NCBI GenBank assembly: GCA_035471785.1
Contig: DATIPQ010000044.1
Location: 1 to 39,547, forward strand
Direction of reading: 5' to 3'
Length of the DNA: 39,547 nucleotides
Origin: Acidobacteriota bacterium
GTDB taxonomy: Bacteria; Acidobacteriota; UBA6911; RPQK01; DATIPO01
Under the pieces are notes generated by a model. That model worked only from the letters and a program-made list of their open reading frames with translations, was not told the DNA's origin and ran no database searches. The translations under genes and the position numbers were made by a program. Positions within the stretch are counted from its first letter, which is position 1. The number at the start of each line of letters is the position of its first letter. Of this stretch, positions 22,323-31,634 are shown piece after piece.

Positions 22323-23093
22323 ATGAAGAGCAAAAAGATCAAGAAGAACAAGCAGAGCGGCTTCACCCTGCTGGAAGTGGTGGTGGCCTTCACCATACTG
22401 GTGCTCATCGCCTCCGTCATGTATGCCGGACTGCGGGTGGCATCCGACATCTACTCCAAGGCCCAGGACCGCCTCGAGAAGAAGGCCCGCCAGAGGGTTC
22501 TGCTGGATTACTTGAAGCGCCAGTTGGGATCTCTTTTTCCCTTGCGTCCCTCCCAGAACTTTCTTCCCCAGCAGGGAGGGGAGTATGATCCCGAAAACGA
22601 TCCCAATGTGCTCTCCCAGGCGCCCCTCTTTCACGGCACCAGCCGGACGCTCACCTTCGTGACCGTGGCGCCCTTCCGCCATCTACGCAATCCAGGACTG
22701 ACGGTGGTGACCTACGGGCGCGCCGAAGACGAATGGGGCAGCGAATACCTGGGCGCTATGGAAACCCGTTTCATGGGAGTGGAGAGCTTCGATTACATGG
22801 CCGACATCCCCGAAGGCAAGCCGCTTTCCATCATCGACGACGTGGAGGACGTGCGTTTTTCCTACTACGGATACGACGGCCAGTCCGAGCAGTATGGCTG
22901 GTACGACGAATGGATGGGCGATCTGATGGGCAGCGTGCCCACCGCGGTCCGCATCGACTATGCCGAGAACGACTACGTGGTCGTTCCCATCAACGCCACC
23001 ACCTTCGGCAATCTGAACCTGCTGGCCCGCCAGCGCGCCCTGCAGCGCGGACTGGGCTTGAGCAGGTCGCCCCAGGCGCGGGGCCAGCAATAA
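22323..23093 (+). CDS. gspJ: Minor pseudopilin GspJ
   Basis: The 256-aa protein has a basic Lys-rich leader, the cleavage motif SG|FTLLEV with Glu+5, and a long periplasmic domain. Its position between gspI and gspK and its size favour GspJ. The segment ESFDYMADIPEG and a C-terminal Arg/Gln-rich tail are visible. It forms the pseudopilus tip with GspI and GspK. Confidence 0.85.
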   Translation: MKSKKIKKNKQSGFTLLEVVVAFTILVLIASVMYAGLRVASDIYSKAQDRLEKKARQRVLLDYLKRQLGSLFPLRPSQNFLPQQGGEYDPENDPNVLSQAPLFHGTSRTLTFVTVAPFRHLRNPGLTVVTYGRAEDEWGSEYLGAMETRFMGVESFDYMADIPEGKPLSIIDDVEDVRFSYYGYDGQSEQYGWYDEWMGDLMGSVPTAVRIDYAENDYVVVPINATTFGNLNLLARQRALQRGLGLSRSPQARGQQ

Positions 23094-23105
23094 GAGGAGA
23101 TCGCA

Positions 23106-24152
23106 GTGAATAGGCTCAAGCAAGTAGGGAGAGTCCCCGGCGGGAGACAGACCGAGCGCGGATCGGCGTTGGTGCTGGTGCTGTGGATCCTCTTGGCCAT
23201 CAGTCTTCTGGCCGTCTCTTTCGCGGCCGCCGTCCGCACCGAGGTGGATGCTGCCCGCAACGTGGTCAACCAGAAGCAGGCCTACTACTTGACCCGCGCC
23301 GGCATCGACTACGCCGTCTACAAGATTCTGGAAGCCCAGCAGTCTCAGTACTCCAACCGGGCCAACCAGGCCCAACTGGGAGACGATCAACTGGGTGCCG
23401 CCGAGGCCCTGCCCGAGATCTTTTCCGGTGACGTCAAACTGGAGTTGCCCCAGGGCAGCGTCCACATCAAGGTCTCCCCCGAAACGGGCAAAATCAACGT
23501 CAACAGCGCCGATCCCGACCTCATCTTCAACCTGCTCATCATGAGCGGGCTGGCCCAGGACGAGGCCGACATCGTCACCGACTCCATTCTGGACTGGCGC
23601 GATGCCGACGACGAAGTGCTGGGACAGGGAGCCGAAAGTTCTTACTACCAGTCCCTGCCCGAGCCTTATTTCGCCAAGAACGGCGTCCTCGACGTTCCCG
23701 AGGAACTGTTGCTGGTGCGGGGCATCACCCCCGAAATCTACTACGGCCAGAAGGGAACCACGGAAGACGGACAGCGGGTCGAGTTTTACGGACTGCAGAA
23801 GTATTTCACGACCTTCGGCCAGGGACGCCGCATCGACGTTAACGCCGCTCCCCTTACCGTGCTGGCGGCCTTGCCCGGAATCGACTACAACGACGCCCTG
23901 GACATCGACGAACTCAGGTCGCAGTCTCCCATTCTCAACCTGGCCGAAATCATGGAGCGCGTGCCAGGCATACCCACCAGCCTGCTCAGTCTCCTCTCGG
24001 TGGAGCGCTCCGCGCTGATCTACACATTGGACGCCGAGGGACGTTTTGGCCAGGGCGAAGCGATCAGCCGCATCCGCTGCGTCATCCAGGTGGGCGGCGG
24101 GGCCAGAGGATATTCGATCCTTTACTGGAACGAGGCCAACATTGAACTCTGA
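23106..24152 (+). CDS. gspK: Minor pseudopilin GspK
   Basis: The 348-aa protein starts at GTG 23106 behind GAGGAG. Its stem begins with RGSALVLVLWILLAI and lacks Glu+5, as is usual for GspK. The large periplasmic part contains the GspK helical insert: KINVNSADPDLIFNLL, DSILDWRDADDE and RIDVNAAPLTVLAALPG, which are two helix-hairpin-helix-like segments. It caps the pseudopilus tip. The gspL start follows by 17 nt. Confidence 0.9.
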   Translation: MNRLKQVGRVPGGRQTERGSALVLVLWILLAISLLAVSFAAAVRTEVDAARNVVNQKQAYYLTRAGIDYAVYKILEAQQSQYSNRANQAQLGDDQLGAAEALPEIFSGDVKLELPQGSVHIKVSPETGKINVNSADPDLIFNLLIMSGLAQDEADIVTDSILDWRDADDEVLGQGAESSYYQSLPEPYFAKNGVLDVPEELLLVRGITPEIYYGQKGTTEDGQRVEFYGLQKYFTTFGQGRRIDVNAAPLTVLAALPGIDYNDALDIDELRSQSPILNLAEIMERVPGIPTSLLSLLSVERSALIYTLDAEGRFGQGEAISRIRCVIQVGGGARGYSILYWNEANIEL

Positions 24153-24169
24153 GGGCCGAGGAGAGCAGC

Positions 24170-25573
24170 ATGCTCAACACATTTGAAAATGCCACCGGCG
24201 TCGTCGTTGAAGCCGACCGCCTGCAATTCATCAGCGTTTCCAAAGGGTTGCGCGAGGTCAAGGTGAAGGGCGCCGTGACCGTGCACAACTACGCCGAACT
24301 GGCTCCCGACGAGCTGGCCGAAACGGTGCGCGGCAAGATTTCCGAAGCCGGCATCTCCAGCGAGGCGATCATCCTGGGCATACCGCGTGATCAATTGATC
24401 GTGAGATCGGTGGAGCTGCCCTTGGAAGTGGAAGAAAACCTCGACCAAGTGGTCAAATTCCAGGTCGAGAAGTTCGAACCGGTAGAAGGCGAAGCCTCCT
24501 TTTACGACTACGCCGTGATGGGCCGCGACGAAACCCGCAAGAAGATCGAACTGCAGATCTTCCTGGTCCCGCCCCAGGCCGTGGAAGAACCGCTGGCCTT
24601 GCTCGAGGAACTCGACCTGGCGCCCCTGGCGGTTCGGGTCAGCGGACACTCCCTCAATCATCTGCTGCACGTCCATGCCGACGGATTCCCCGAGGAGGAT
24701 CCCAGCCTGATCATCGAGGTGCGGCCTGAGCGCGTCGTCTTCAACCTGACCAGCGGTCCCGCTTCCTGTCACTCCCACCAGTTTCTTCCCTCCGGCGAGG
24801 CGCCCGAGACGCAGGAGATCCTGCGCGAACTGAACCGCTTCCTCTCCCAGGTGGATCTGCCCGGCGACGCCTTGAGCCGCATTTATTTCTGCGGTCCCTT
24901 GGCCCAGTCCATCAAGGAAGCGCTGGGCAGCGACTTCGAAGATTGCCAACTGCTTTTCGACCGCGTCGAGCTGAAAGGCGGCGCGGTGACGCGCAGCAGT
25001 CTGGAGGCCATGGCCGACGCGCTGGGACTGGCCCTTTCGGGTTTGACCCGTCAGGGAGCCTTCAATCTGATCCCCAGCGAGCGCCGCCTCAAGCGCAGCC
25101 GGCCTTCGCTGGCTCCTTCGGTGGTGCTGGGAGTGCTGTTGCTGCTGATGGCCGGCGCCGTGGTGGGACGCGACTATGTGCAGAGCGAACGCCTGCTCGA
25201 TCAGTTGCGCCAGGAATTGGCGATCCGGCGCGACGGAGTGGACGAGAGCCTGCGCATGCGCAACCTGATCGATGAAAGGCAGGCTCAAATCGAAGAACTG
25301 AGGGGCATGCTGACGGGCAACCGCAACGTCCTCAGGGTGCTGCGCGAATTGACCGAGCTGATTCCCGACGACTCCTACCTGGAGAGCATCAGCATTCAAA
25401 GCGAGAACATCAACATTACGGGGCATTCGGACAAAGCCTCCAACCTGTTGACGGTCCTCAACAATTCGGAGTGCCTGCAGAACGTGCAGTCCCGCTTCAT
25501 CATTCCCGGCGCCAACAATAAAGAGAAGTTCCGCTTTGAAGCTGAAATCAAGGAATGCGCTGACGAGGAATAG
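24170..25573 (+). CDS. gspL: GspL/PilM-PilN-like assembly platform protein
   Basis: The 467-aa protein has an N-terminal actin-like (PilM/GspL cytoplasmic) domain, with LGIPRDQLIVRSVELPLEVE near 65-85. It has a membrane helix at about 313-333 and a C-terminal periplasmic region of PilN type (LRELTELIPDDSYLESISI, then an INITGHSDKASNLLTVL strand-helix). It corresponds to GspL, but the PilM-PilN-like layout resembles the fused form found in several non-proteobacterial systems. It anchors GspE at the membrane. The start is behind GAGGAGAGC. Confidence 0.85.
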   Translation: MLNTFENATGVVVEADRLQFISVSKGLREVKVKGAVTVHNYAELAPDELAETVRGKISEAGISSEAIILGIPRDQLIVRSVELPLEVEENLDQVVKFQVEKFEPVEGEASFYDYAVMGRDETRKKIELQIFLVPPQAVEEPLALLEELDLAPLAVRVSGHSLNHLLHVHADGFPEEDPSLIIEVRPERVVFNLTSGPASCHSHQFLPSGEAPETQEILRELNRFLSQVDLPGDALSRIYFCGPLAQSIKEALGSDFEDCQLLFDRVELKGGAVTRSSLEAMADALGLALSGLTRQGAFNLIPSERRLKRSRPSLAPSVVLGVLLLLMAGAVVGRDYVQSERLLDQLRQELAIRRDGVDESLRMRNLIDERQAQIEELRGMLTGNRNVLRVLRELTELIPDDSYLESISIQSENINITGHSDKASNLLTVLNNSECLQNVQSRFIIPGANNKEKFRFEAEIKECADEE

Positions 25574-25575
25574 AC

Positions 25576-26151
25576 ATGGCCAAGAACAGACTGAAGAATC
25601 TAAGCCGCAGAGACAGGCGGGCCGTGGTTGGCTTGACGGCCATCGTGGGGGTGATGGTGGTGGTCTTTTTCATCATCCTCCCCTTTGTCGACGCCCAAGC
25701 AGAGGTGAAGGAAGAACTGGATCAGCAGGCCTCTTTGCTGCAGCGCACGCTCAGCACCATCGAAAATCAGGATGCCTACCGGCAGCGCCTGAGCCAACTC
25801 GATTCGGAGATGCGCATCCTCGAGAGCCGCTTGCTGGACGCCACCAATCCCACTTTGGCTCAGACCCATTTGCTGGAGATCCTCAAGTTCCTGGAGCAGC
25901 AGAACGGTGTTCAGATCACCCGCAGCAGCCCCATCCCGGAGCGCAACGAAGGCAGTTACACGCGCGTGACCATGCAAATCAACCTGGAATGCGATATCGT
26001 CTCGCTTACGGGTTTCTTGCGCTCCATCGCCGAGCACGAGAAGTTCTTGCTGGTGGACGAGTTCAATCTCAACGTAGGCCGCTCGCGGCGCTCTCGTCAG
26101 GAAGTGCTTCGTCCCCGCCTGCGGATATCGGCTTGGATTCGTCTTTCCTGA
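25576..26151 (+). CDS. gspM: GspM/PilO-like protein
   Basis: The 191-aa protein has a membrane helix at about 16-38 and a coiled-coil stretch (about 42-85). A ferredoxin-like periplasmic domain follows (THLLEILKFLEQQNGVQI, VTMQINLECDIVSLTGFLRS). This is the GspM/PilO pattern. It lies 2 nt after gspL, with which it should form a heterodimeric platform part. Confidence 0.8.
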   Translation: MAKNRLKNLSRRDRRAVVGLTAIVGVMVVVFFIILPFVDAQAEVKEELDQQASLLQRTLSTIENQDAYRQRLSQLDSEMRILESRLLDATNPTLAQTHLLEILKFLEQQNGVQITRSSPIPERNEGSYTRVTMQINLECDIVSLTGFLRSIAEHEKFLLVDEFNLNVGRSRRSRQEVLRPRLRISAWIRLS

Positions 26152-26185
26152 TTCTCGCGCATCTCAAAACTGAGAAGGTAAAGCG

Positions 26186-27007
26186 ATGGCAAGAAAACTC
26201 CTATTCCTCAACATCATATTGATACTCGGCGTGGCCTTGCTGGGCCTCCAGTTGCTGAGCGGCTGGCAGGCCTTTCAAGATGAGAACGGCACCGAGCAGC
26301 TTTTTGCACAAGCCGGAGCAGATGAGCCTGCCCTTCCCGATTATGAGCCGCGTGGTTTGGACGATCCAGGCTATGTCGACTATTCGGTGGTGGTGGAGCG
26401 CAATCTTTTCGCCGAGGACCGCAGGCCTCCGCTGCCCGGTGAAGAGGACGTGGCTGAAGAAACGGCTCCCGATATCCTCCCCCGCGAGCCCCTGCTTCAC
26501 GGCGTGGCCCGCATCGGCGACTATACGGTGGCTCAGATCACCAAGTTCGAGCCTCGTAACCCGCAGGGCTCACGCGTCCAGGTGTCGATAGGAGACCAGA
26601 TTTCGGGATGGACGATAGCCCGCATCGAGAGCGACGCCATGACGCTTCAGTGGAAGGACGAGGAGAGGGTGATCCCCAAGACCGAAGCACCGCGTCCTCA
26701 GCAGGTCGCCAACCGCGGCGCAGCGGGCGGCGGTGTCCGCATCATAACCATCGGCAGCCGCGCGGCGGCGGTGGAGTCAACGACTTCCTCGGCCACTGAA
26801 GAGCAACAGCAAAGCGGACTCCAGGTCGCCTCGGTGGGATCTCAGCAGGGGGCAACGCCCGGACAGCAGCAGACGCGCGGGGCCCAGCAGCAAGGCTCAG
26901 ATCTGACCGGACGGCAGAACCTGCGCGGCGGAGTAGGCTCTTCCACTTCCCGCAACAGCCGCCTGCAACGCAACCGGCCCATTCAGCAGGGTCGTCCGCC
27001 CCGCTAA
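26186..27007 (+). CDS. gspC: GspC-like protein without PDZ domain
   Basis: The 273-aa protein has an N-terminal membrane helix (5-26) and the conserved homology-region pattern. VVERNLFAED (about 71-80) is followed by LLHGVARIGDYTVAQI and VSIGDQISGWTIARIESDAMTLQW, the small beta domain that docks onto the secretin N0 domain. The C-terminal 110 residues are low-complexity and Gln/Arg/Gly-rich, with no PDZ or coiled-coil domain of canonical GspC. It lies 70 nt before gspD, in reverse of the usual order of C before D at the cluster start. Function as the inner-outer membrane link is inferred. Confidence 0.75.
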   Translation: MARKLLFLNIILILGVALLGLQLLSGWQAFQDENGTEQLFAQAGADEPALPDYEPRGLDDPGYVDYSVVVERNLFAEDRRPPLPGEEDVAEETAPDILPREPLLHGVARIGDYTVAQITKFEPRNPQGSRVQVSIGDQISGWTIARIESDAMTLQWKDEERVIPKTEAPRPQQVANRGAAGGGVRIITIGSRAAAVESTTSSATEEQQQSGLQVASVGSQQGATPGQQQTRGAQQQGSDLTGRQNLRGGVGSSTSRNSRLQRNRPIQQGRPPR

Positions 27008-27077
27008 CGACGATTTGATCGTTGCCTCGAGGAACGCCAATCAATTCGACAAGAAGGCGAGAAAACGGTACAGCAAT

Positions 27078-29819
27078 ATGAAGAGCTTGAAATGGATTTT
27101 GATGGTGTCGGCCGCAATGACGGCATCCTTGTCTTTGCGCGCCGAGAGCTGGGAGCCCGCCGCGGCCCTGACGCTCTTTCAGGAGTCCTCAACCGCCGAC
27201 AGGCCCACCCAGCAGCAAGAGGACGCGCGCAGGCAGCAGACCGAGAACCAGGAGCAGGAGGGACAGCCAAGGGATGCCAGCGGCCGCTTTCAAGAGCTCA
27301 CGCCGCAGCAATTCCAGCAATTGACTCCCCAGGAGAAGCGCGAATACCTGCGCCAGAGGGGCTTCGACCGCTCAACCTCGCCTCAGGCCCAAATTCCCAC
27401 CACTCTCGAGGAGCTCGAGGAGCGGCAACGCCAGTTGGAGAGACTGCGCCAGGCCAACCAGGCTAACGAAGCCGGGGTCCCTGCTGCTGCCGCCAATCCG
27501 GCGCCCAAGACCCGTTCCTCCACCACCGACGAGGGGTCTCTGGCCCTGGAACTCGAAGGTTCGCCCATCGAGACGCTGGTCAGCATCGTCATGAACGAGT
27601 TGGGTTATTCTTATGTCCTCGACCCCTCCGTGACCGGTACGGTGACGGTCAACATGCGCAGCGGAGTGCCCCGCCATCTGCTGCTGGAGTTTCTAGGCCA
27701 GATCTTGCAGATGAACGGCTTCGCCATAGTGGAAAGAGGCCCCGAGTTCTTTGCCATCGTGCCGCTGTCGGTAGCGCCGCGCATTCCCGGCCGCACCTTG
27801 GTCAACCCGCGTCCACCGGCGCCTGCGGCCCAGGAAGAGACGGGGGAGGAGCCGCCTCCCGGGGAGGGTGCAGCGGGTGAGCAGCCGCCGGGGGTCGTCT
27901 CCGGCGTCGCGGCGGCACCCGGCATCGTACCTTCAGCAGCGGCGTCACCTGTGGCAGCCGCCGTCCCCCAGACGGCCGGCGCCCTTCCGGCCCAGCAGCC
28001 GACTCCGCAGCCAGGTCAAGCCGCCGCGCAGCAGCAGCAGCCTTCCAGCAGCGAGCCCGAGGTTTTGGGCACTTCCGGCCCTTCTGCCGCCATTTCAGAC
28101 GAGCAGGGAGTCATCACCTACGTCATCCCGCTCAACTTCGTGCCGGCCTCGGAGTTTCTCAAGATGGCCCAGGTCTACATGTCGGACGGTGCCACCGTGG
28201 TCGACTTCGCCCCCGCCAACATGATCATGATCACCGACTACCGGGCCAACATCCAGCAGGTGCTCAACCTGGTGGATCTGCTCGACACGCGCTATTTCGA
28301 CATCAACAACATCGACCTCATTCCCATCCGCTTTCATCAGGCCGTGGACGTGGCTGAGGACCTGGGCAAGATTTTCGCGCCCGACAATACGGCGGCAGGC
28401 GTGCGCATCGTGGCCATAGAACGGCTCAACTCGATCCTGATTGTGACGCACGGACCCGACGTGTTGGCCGAAGTGACCAAGTGGATCGAGCGCCTCGATT
28501 CCCCCTCCTCTACCAGCAACGTCAAGACCTACATCTACCAGGTGGAGAACTCCACCGCCGACAATATCGCAGCCATCCTGGCCGAGCTCTACGGCGATGG
28601 ATTCGGCCTCCCTTCAGCGGCCAGCGCCCGCACCAGCGGCGAAGATCCGCAGTCGGAAAGAGGCCGGCAGCGCCAGCAAGCCGGATTCACTCCCGACAGC
28701 CAATCACGGACCCGCAGCGAGCAAGGACTAGGGCGCTTGGGCGAGCGCGGCGGACTGGGAGGAAGCCAGCAACTGGGGCCCTCGCTGAGAGGACGTCCCA
28801 CGGCGGCCGAAGGCATCAGTTCGGCGGTCTCTGTCGGCAACACCAAGATCATCGTCAACAACTTCAACAACTCCCTCATCATCCAGTCCACCGAAGCCGA
28901 CTACAAGTACCTGTTGGATACCATTCGCCAACTCGACGTGCTGCCGCGTCAGGTGGTCATCGAAGCCCAGATCTACCGGGTTGAACTCAACGACAACCTG
29001 AGTTTCGGCGTCCAGGCCTTTTTGGAAGAGAGAGGATTCGTTCCCGGCGACGGCGGCACCCAAGGTCCGGCCACCACGGGCTCCATCAGCGGCGGAGCCC
29101 TCAATGCCGCCACCCGCATGGTCATCGGCAACACCCGTCAACTGCGCTTCGCCATCAACGCCCTGCGAGCCGAGACGGACGTCCAGATGGTGGACGCGCC
29201 GCAGGTCATGACCATGGACGGCATCCAGGCCTCCATCAACATCGGAGCCGAGGTTCCCGTCTCCACCTCCTCCTTCAGCGATCCGCTGCAGTCGGGCAAT
29301 ACCGGCTTCGTCAACCAGATCCAATTCCGCCCCACGGGTACGACCCTGCTCATCGTTCCCCGGGTCAGCGCCAGCGGCAACGTCACCCTGGAGCTTTCGC
29401 TGGAAGTCAGCCAATCGTCCACCACGGGGACGGAAGACCGCCTCACTCCCACCATCAACCGCAGCTTCATCGAAACCACGCTCATCTGCCGCGACGGGCT
29501 CACGGTGGCCATCGGAGGCATCATCAGCGAGGCCGAGACCTACAACCGCGACCGGGTTCCCCTGCTGGGCGACATCCCCGTGCTGGGAGCGCTCTTCGGC
29601 AACACCCGCCGCGAACAGTCGCGTTCCGAGCTGATCTTCATGATCACCCCCAGAGTGGTGCAAAGCCTTCCCACCGCCGCCGAGTTGACCCTCGAGTTCC
29701 AACGGGCCCTGCGCAATACCTACCAGTACATTCAAGAAATCCAGGGAGCCAAGCAGGACCTCATCGAAGAGCGGCGCCAGCAGGAGTTGCAGCAGCGGCG
29801 CCAGCAGAACAACAACTAA
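27078..29819 (+). CDS. gspD: Type II secretion outer-membrane secretin GspD
   Basis: The 913-aa protein starts at ATG 27078, chosen because a signal peptide (1-22, ending SLSLRA) follows; an upstream TTG at 27015 adds a non-signal leader. The next 130 residues are Gln-rich and probably disordered. N0 covers about 155-231, followed by a Pro/Ala/Gln-rich linker (about 240-340). N1 is at 345-403, N2 at 410-475 and N3 at about 482-620, with a long Gln/Arg-rich insertion inside N3. The secretin domain (about 625-870) contains VPLLGDIPVLGALFG and the closing FMITPRVV motif. The product forms the outer-membrane channel. The Gln-rich start and the linkers are unusual in length. Confidence 0.93.
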   Translation: MKSLKWILMVSAAMTASLSLRAESWEPAAALTLFQESSTADRPTQQQEDARRQQTENQEQEGQPRDASGRFQELTPQQFQQLTPQEKREYLRQRGFDRSTSPQAQIPTTLEELEERQRQLERLRQANQANEAGVPAAAANPAPKTRSSTTDEGSLALELEGSPIETLVSIVMNELGYSYVLDPSVTGTVTVNMRSGVPRHLLLEFLGQILQMNGFAIVERGPEFFAIVPLSVAPRIPGRTLVNPRPPAPAAQEETGEEPPPGEGAAGEQPPGVVSGVAAAPGIVPSAAASPVAAAVPQTAGALPAQQPTPQPGQAAAQQQQPSSSEPEVLGTSGPSAAISDEQGVITYVIPLNFVPASEFLKMAQVYMSDGATVVDFAPANMIMITDYRANIQQVLNLVDLLDTRYFDINNIDLIPIRFHQAVDVAEDLGKIFAPDNTAAGVRIVAIERLNSILIVTHGPDVLAEVTKWIERLDSPSSTSNVKTYIYQVENSTADNIAAILAELYGDGFGLPSAASARTSGEDPQSERGRQRQQAGFTPDSQSRTRSEQGLGRLGERGGLGGSQQLGPSLRGRPTAAEGISSAVSVGNTKIIVNNFNNSLIIQSTEADYKYLLDTIRQLDVLPRQVVIEAQIYRVELNDNLSFGVQAFLEERGFVPGDGGTQGPATTGSISGGALNAATRMVIGNTRQLRFAINALRAETDVQMVDAPQVMTMDGIQASINIGAEVPVSTSSFSDPLQSGNTGFVNQIQFRPTGTTLLIVPRVSASGNVTLELSLEVSQSSTTGTEDRLTPTINRSFIETTLICRDGLTVAIGGIISEAETYNRDRVPLLGDIPVLGALFGNTRREQSRSELIFMITPRVVQSLPTAAELTLEFQRALRNTYQYIQEIQGAKQDLIEERRQQELQQRRQQNNN

Positions 29820-29908
29820 GACCGTCGGGGTCCGCATCGGCTGACACTAAGCTAACCCACCACCCGCTCCGCTTGAGTACGGAGCAGCAGTTTCTGGGCA
29901 AACTGGCC

Positions 29909-29940
29909 GCCCCCGGTCCGCAATCCCGGCTGGGGGCTTT
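29909..29940 (+). terminator. Candidate terminator of the T2SS operon
   Basis: GCCCCCGGTC (29909-29918) and GGCTGGGGGC (29928-29937) pair in a 10-bp GC-rich stem (including two G-T pairs) with a 9-nt loop, followed by TTTGCTCTT. It lies between the convergent gspD and AAA+ genes. The T-tract is interrupted, so confidence is moderate. Confidence 0.4.
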
Positions 29941-29953
29941 GCTCTTGCGGAGC

Positions 29954-31267
29954 TTATCGTTTGCCGTCGGGAAGGATGCGCGACTCTTTGACGCGCTCGA
30001 CGGCCCGGGTGAGATCCTGCATGGAGATGCGGTCGGCGCCGGAACGGGCGATACGCAGGGCGGTGTCGATAACCGCGTTTTTGATGTCGCGCCCGCACAG
30101 GTCGTCTATGCGGGCCAGTTGGTCGAGCGAGACGTCCGCGGCCAGAGGGAGTTGGGGCGGCAGGTGACGCTTCCAGATCTCGCGCCGGCTGGGTTCGTCC
30201 GGCATGGGAAAGTGGATGTAGCGCATGCGGGTCTGAAAAGCCTGGTCGTAGTTCTCCACCAGGTTGGTCGAGAAGATCACGATGCCCTTGTAGCGCTCCA
30301 GGCAGATCAGCAGTTGGGAGCGCATGGAGTTGATGGCCTGCTCGGCTCCCTGGGTGACATGGGTGAGGCGCTTGGAGAGCAGCGAATCGGCCTCGTCCAC
30401 GAAGAGCACCGACCGGTCCCGCTCGGCGGCGAAAAAGACGGCTTCGATGTTCTTGGAACTGTCGCCCACGTACTTGCTCTCAATCTCGGCATAACTGACC
30501 GCCAGTATGGGCTTGTCGAGGTAGCTGGCCACGGCGTGGGCGGCCAGCGTCTTGCCGGTGCCCGAGGGACCGTAGAAATTGAGGGCCGAGCGGGGAAAAG
30601 GCTCGATGCTGCGCAGGTTCCAGGTGTCGAATACCTTTTGTTCCACCTTGATCAGGTCGACCGCCGAAAGCAGCGATTCCTTGACGTGCTCGGGCGCCAC
30701 CAGGAAGTCGAAATCGTAAAGAGGCGGACGCGCCTCGTACTGTTCGGCGCGCTCTTCCACCGAGGGCTCGTCCTTGGGTCCGCTGCGCTGGGACTGGCCT
30801 CGCGACCCGCTCCCTTTCTCCCGCTGGGGAGGCTTGACGGACGCGCCTACACCAAAGGAATCGCGCACGGGAGGCGCATGGGCCGTCCCTACGTTGAGGA
30901 CCAGGTGCTCGAGTCCGGTGCGCTTGATCAGCTCCTCCACCGCCTGTTCGATCTGCAATTCGCATTCCTGCACCAGGACTTGGGGAAGATAGTCGGGAAG
31001 GCCCTTGACCAGGATCTTGGGCTTGGAGGCGTCCGGTTTCGGCTCGGCCACGGGCTGCGCCGAGGACTCTTCAGCATCCGCCTCAGGAGGATGCGGCTCG
31101 GAAGCCTCCTGAGAATGCGGCTGGTCTTCCGGCGGGCTTTCCGAGCCGACCTCTTCAGCGGATTCGTCCGACTCGATCGAATGAGGGACCGCAGCTCTCG
31201 CATGAGGATTGCGCGATCGCTTCAACAGGTCCGCGATTTTCTCCTTGCCCACTCGGCGAATCGTCAT
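29954..31267 (-). CDS. AAA+ ATPase with long disordered N-terminus
   Basis: The 437-aa protein has a basic N-terminal start (MTIRRVGKEKIADLLKRSRN), then an acidic, Pro/Ser/Glu-rich disordered part (about 28-85), a short helical region (85-125), a second polar linker and one AAA domain (about 180-437). Walker A is GPSGTGKT (233-240), Walker B VLFVDEAD (287-294), sensor 1 STN (333-335), and arginine-finger residues are in QTRMR (345-349). The single-ring classical AAA fold resembles FtsH/SpoVK-type unfoldases without a protease domain. The substrate is unknown. The gene faces gspD but has its own start behind GTGAGGAGACC. Involvement in secretion cannot be assumed. Confidence 0.88.
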   Translation of the reverse strand: MTIRRVGKEKIADLLKRSRNPHARAAVPHSIESDESAEEVGSESPPEDQPHSQEASEPHPPEADAEESSAQPVAEPKPDASKPKILVKGLPDYLPQVLVQECELQIEQAVEELIKRTGLEHLVLNVGTAHAPPVRDSFGVGASVKPPQREKGSGSRGQSQRSGPKDEPSVEERAEQYEARPPLYDFDFLVAPEHVKESLLSAVDLIKVEQKVFDTWNLRSIEPFPRSALNFYGPSGTGKTLAAHAVASYLDKPILAVSYAEIESKYVGDSSKNIEAVFFAAERDRSVLFVDEADSLLSKRLTHVTQGAEQAINSMRSQLLICLERYKGIVIFSTNLVENYDQAFQTRMRYIHFPMPDEPSRREIWKRHLPPQLPLAADVSLDQLARIDDLCGRDIKNAVIDTALRIARSGADRISMQDLTRAVERVKESRILPDGKR

Positions 31268-31634
31268 GAGGTCTCCTCACAGCAGCGCTGCAGAACTCAC
31301 AGTCTACGAAAAAAGCGGGGTCTGTTCCAAATCGGGGAGGGGCGAGGAGAAACCTGAAGAAGGGGAACCGGAACGGGAAGGAGCGCCCTTTCGGGGAATT
31401 AACGAGCCTCCCCGCTCCGGATTCCCGGGAGGTTGTTGAGGTCGTAACGCCATATCTTACGGATACGCCCGCACCCTGTTTCAGGACTCGGCCAAGAAAG
31501 CGGAAAAAACGGTGCAAGTGCTTATTGCTCCGTGACTTGATAGAATGAAACCGTTGTTTGTCAATCACTCGACGGCCCTCGAGCAGGCCGCCGATTTCAT
31601 ATACCGCTGAAAAACATCAGAGGAGAGATTAAAC
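31268..31634. other. Divergent intergenic region with SOD promoter
   Basis: This 367-bp gap separates the AAA+ gene (minus) from the superoxide dismutase gene (plus). An extended -10 element, TGATAGAAT (31538-31546), lies about 90 nt before the SOD start; its -35 is poor, as extended -10 promoters allow. Ribosome site AGAGGAGAG precedes the SOD ATG. A short inverted repeat CCTCCC/GGGAGG sits near 31407-31434. I see no RNA gene. Confidence 0.4.
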
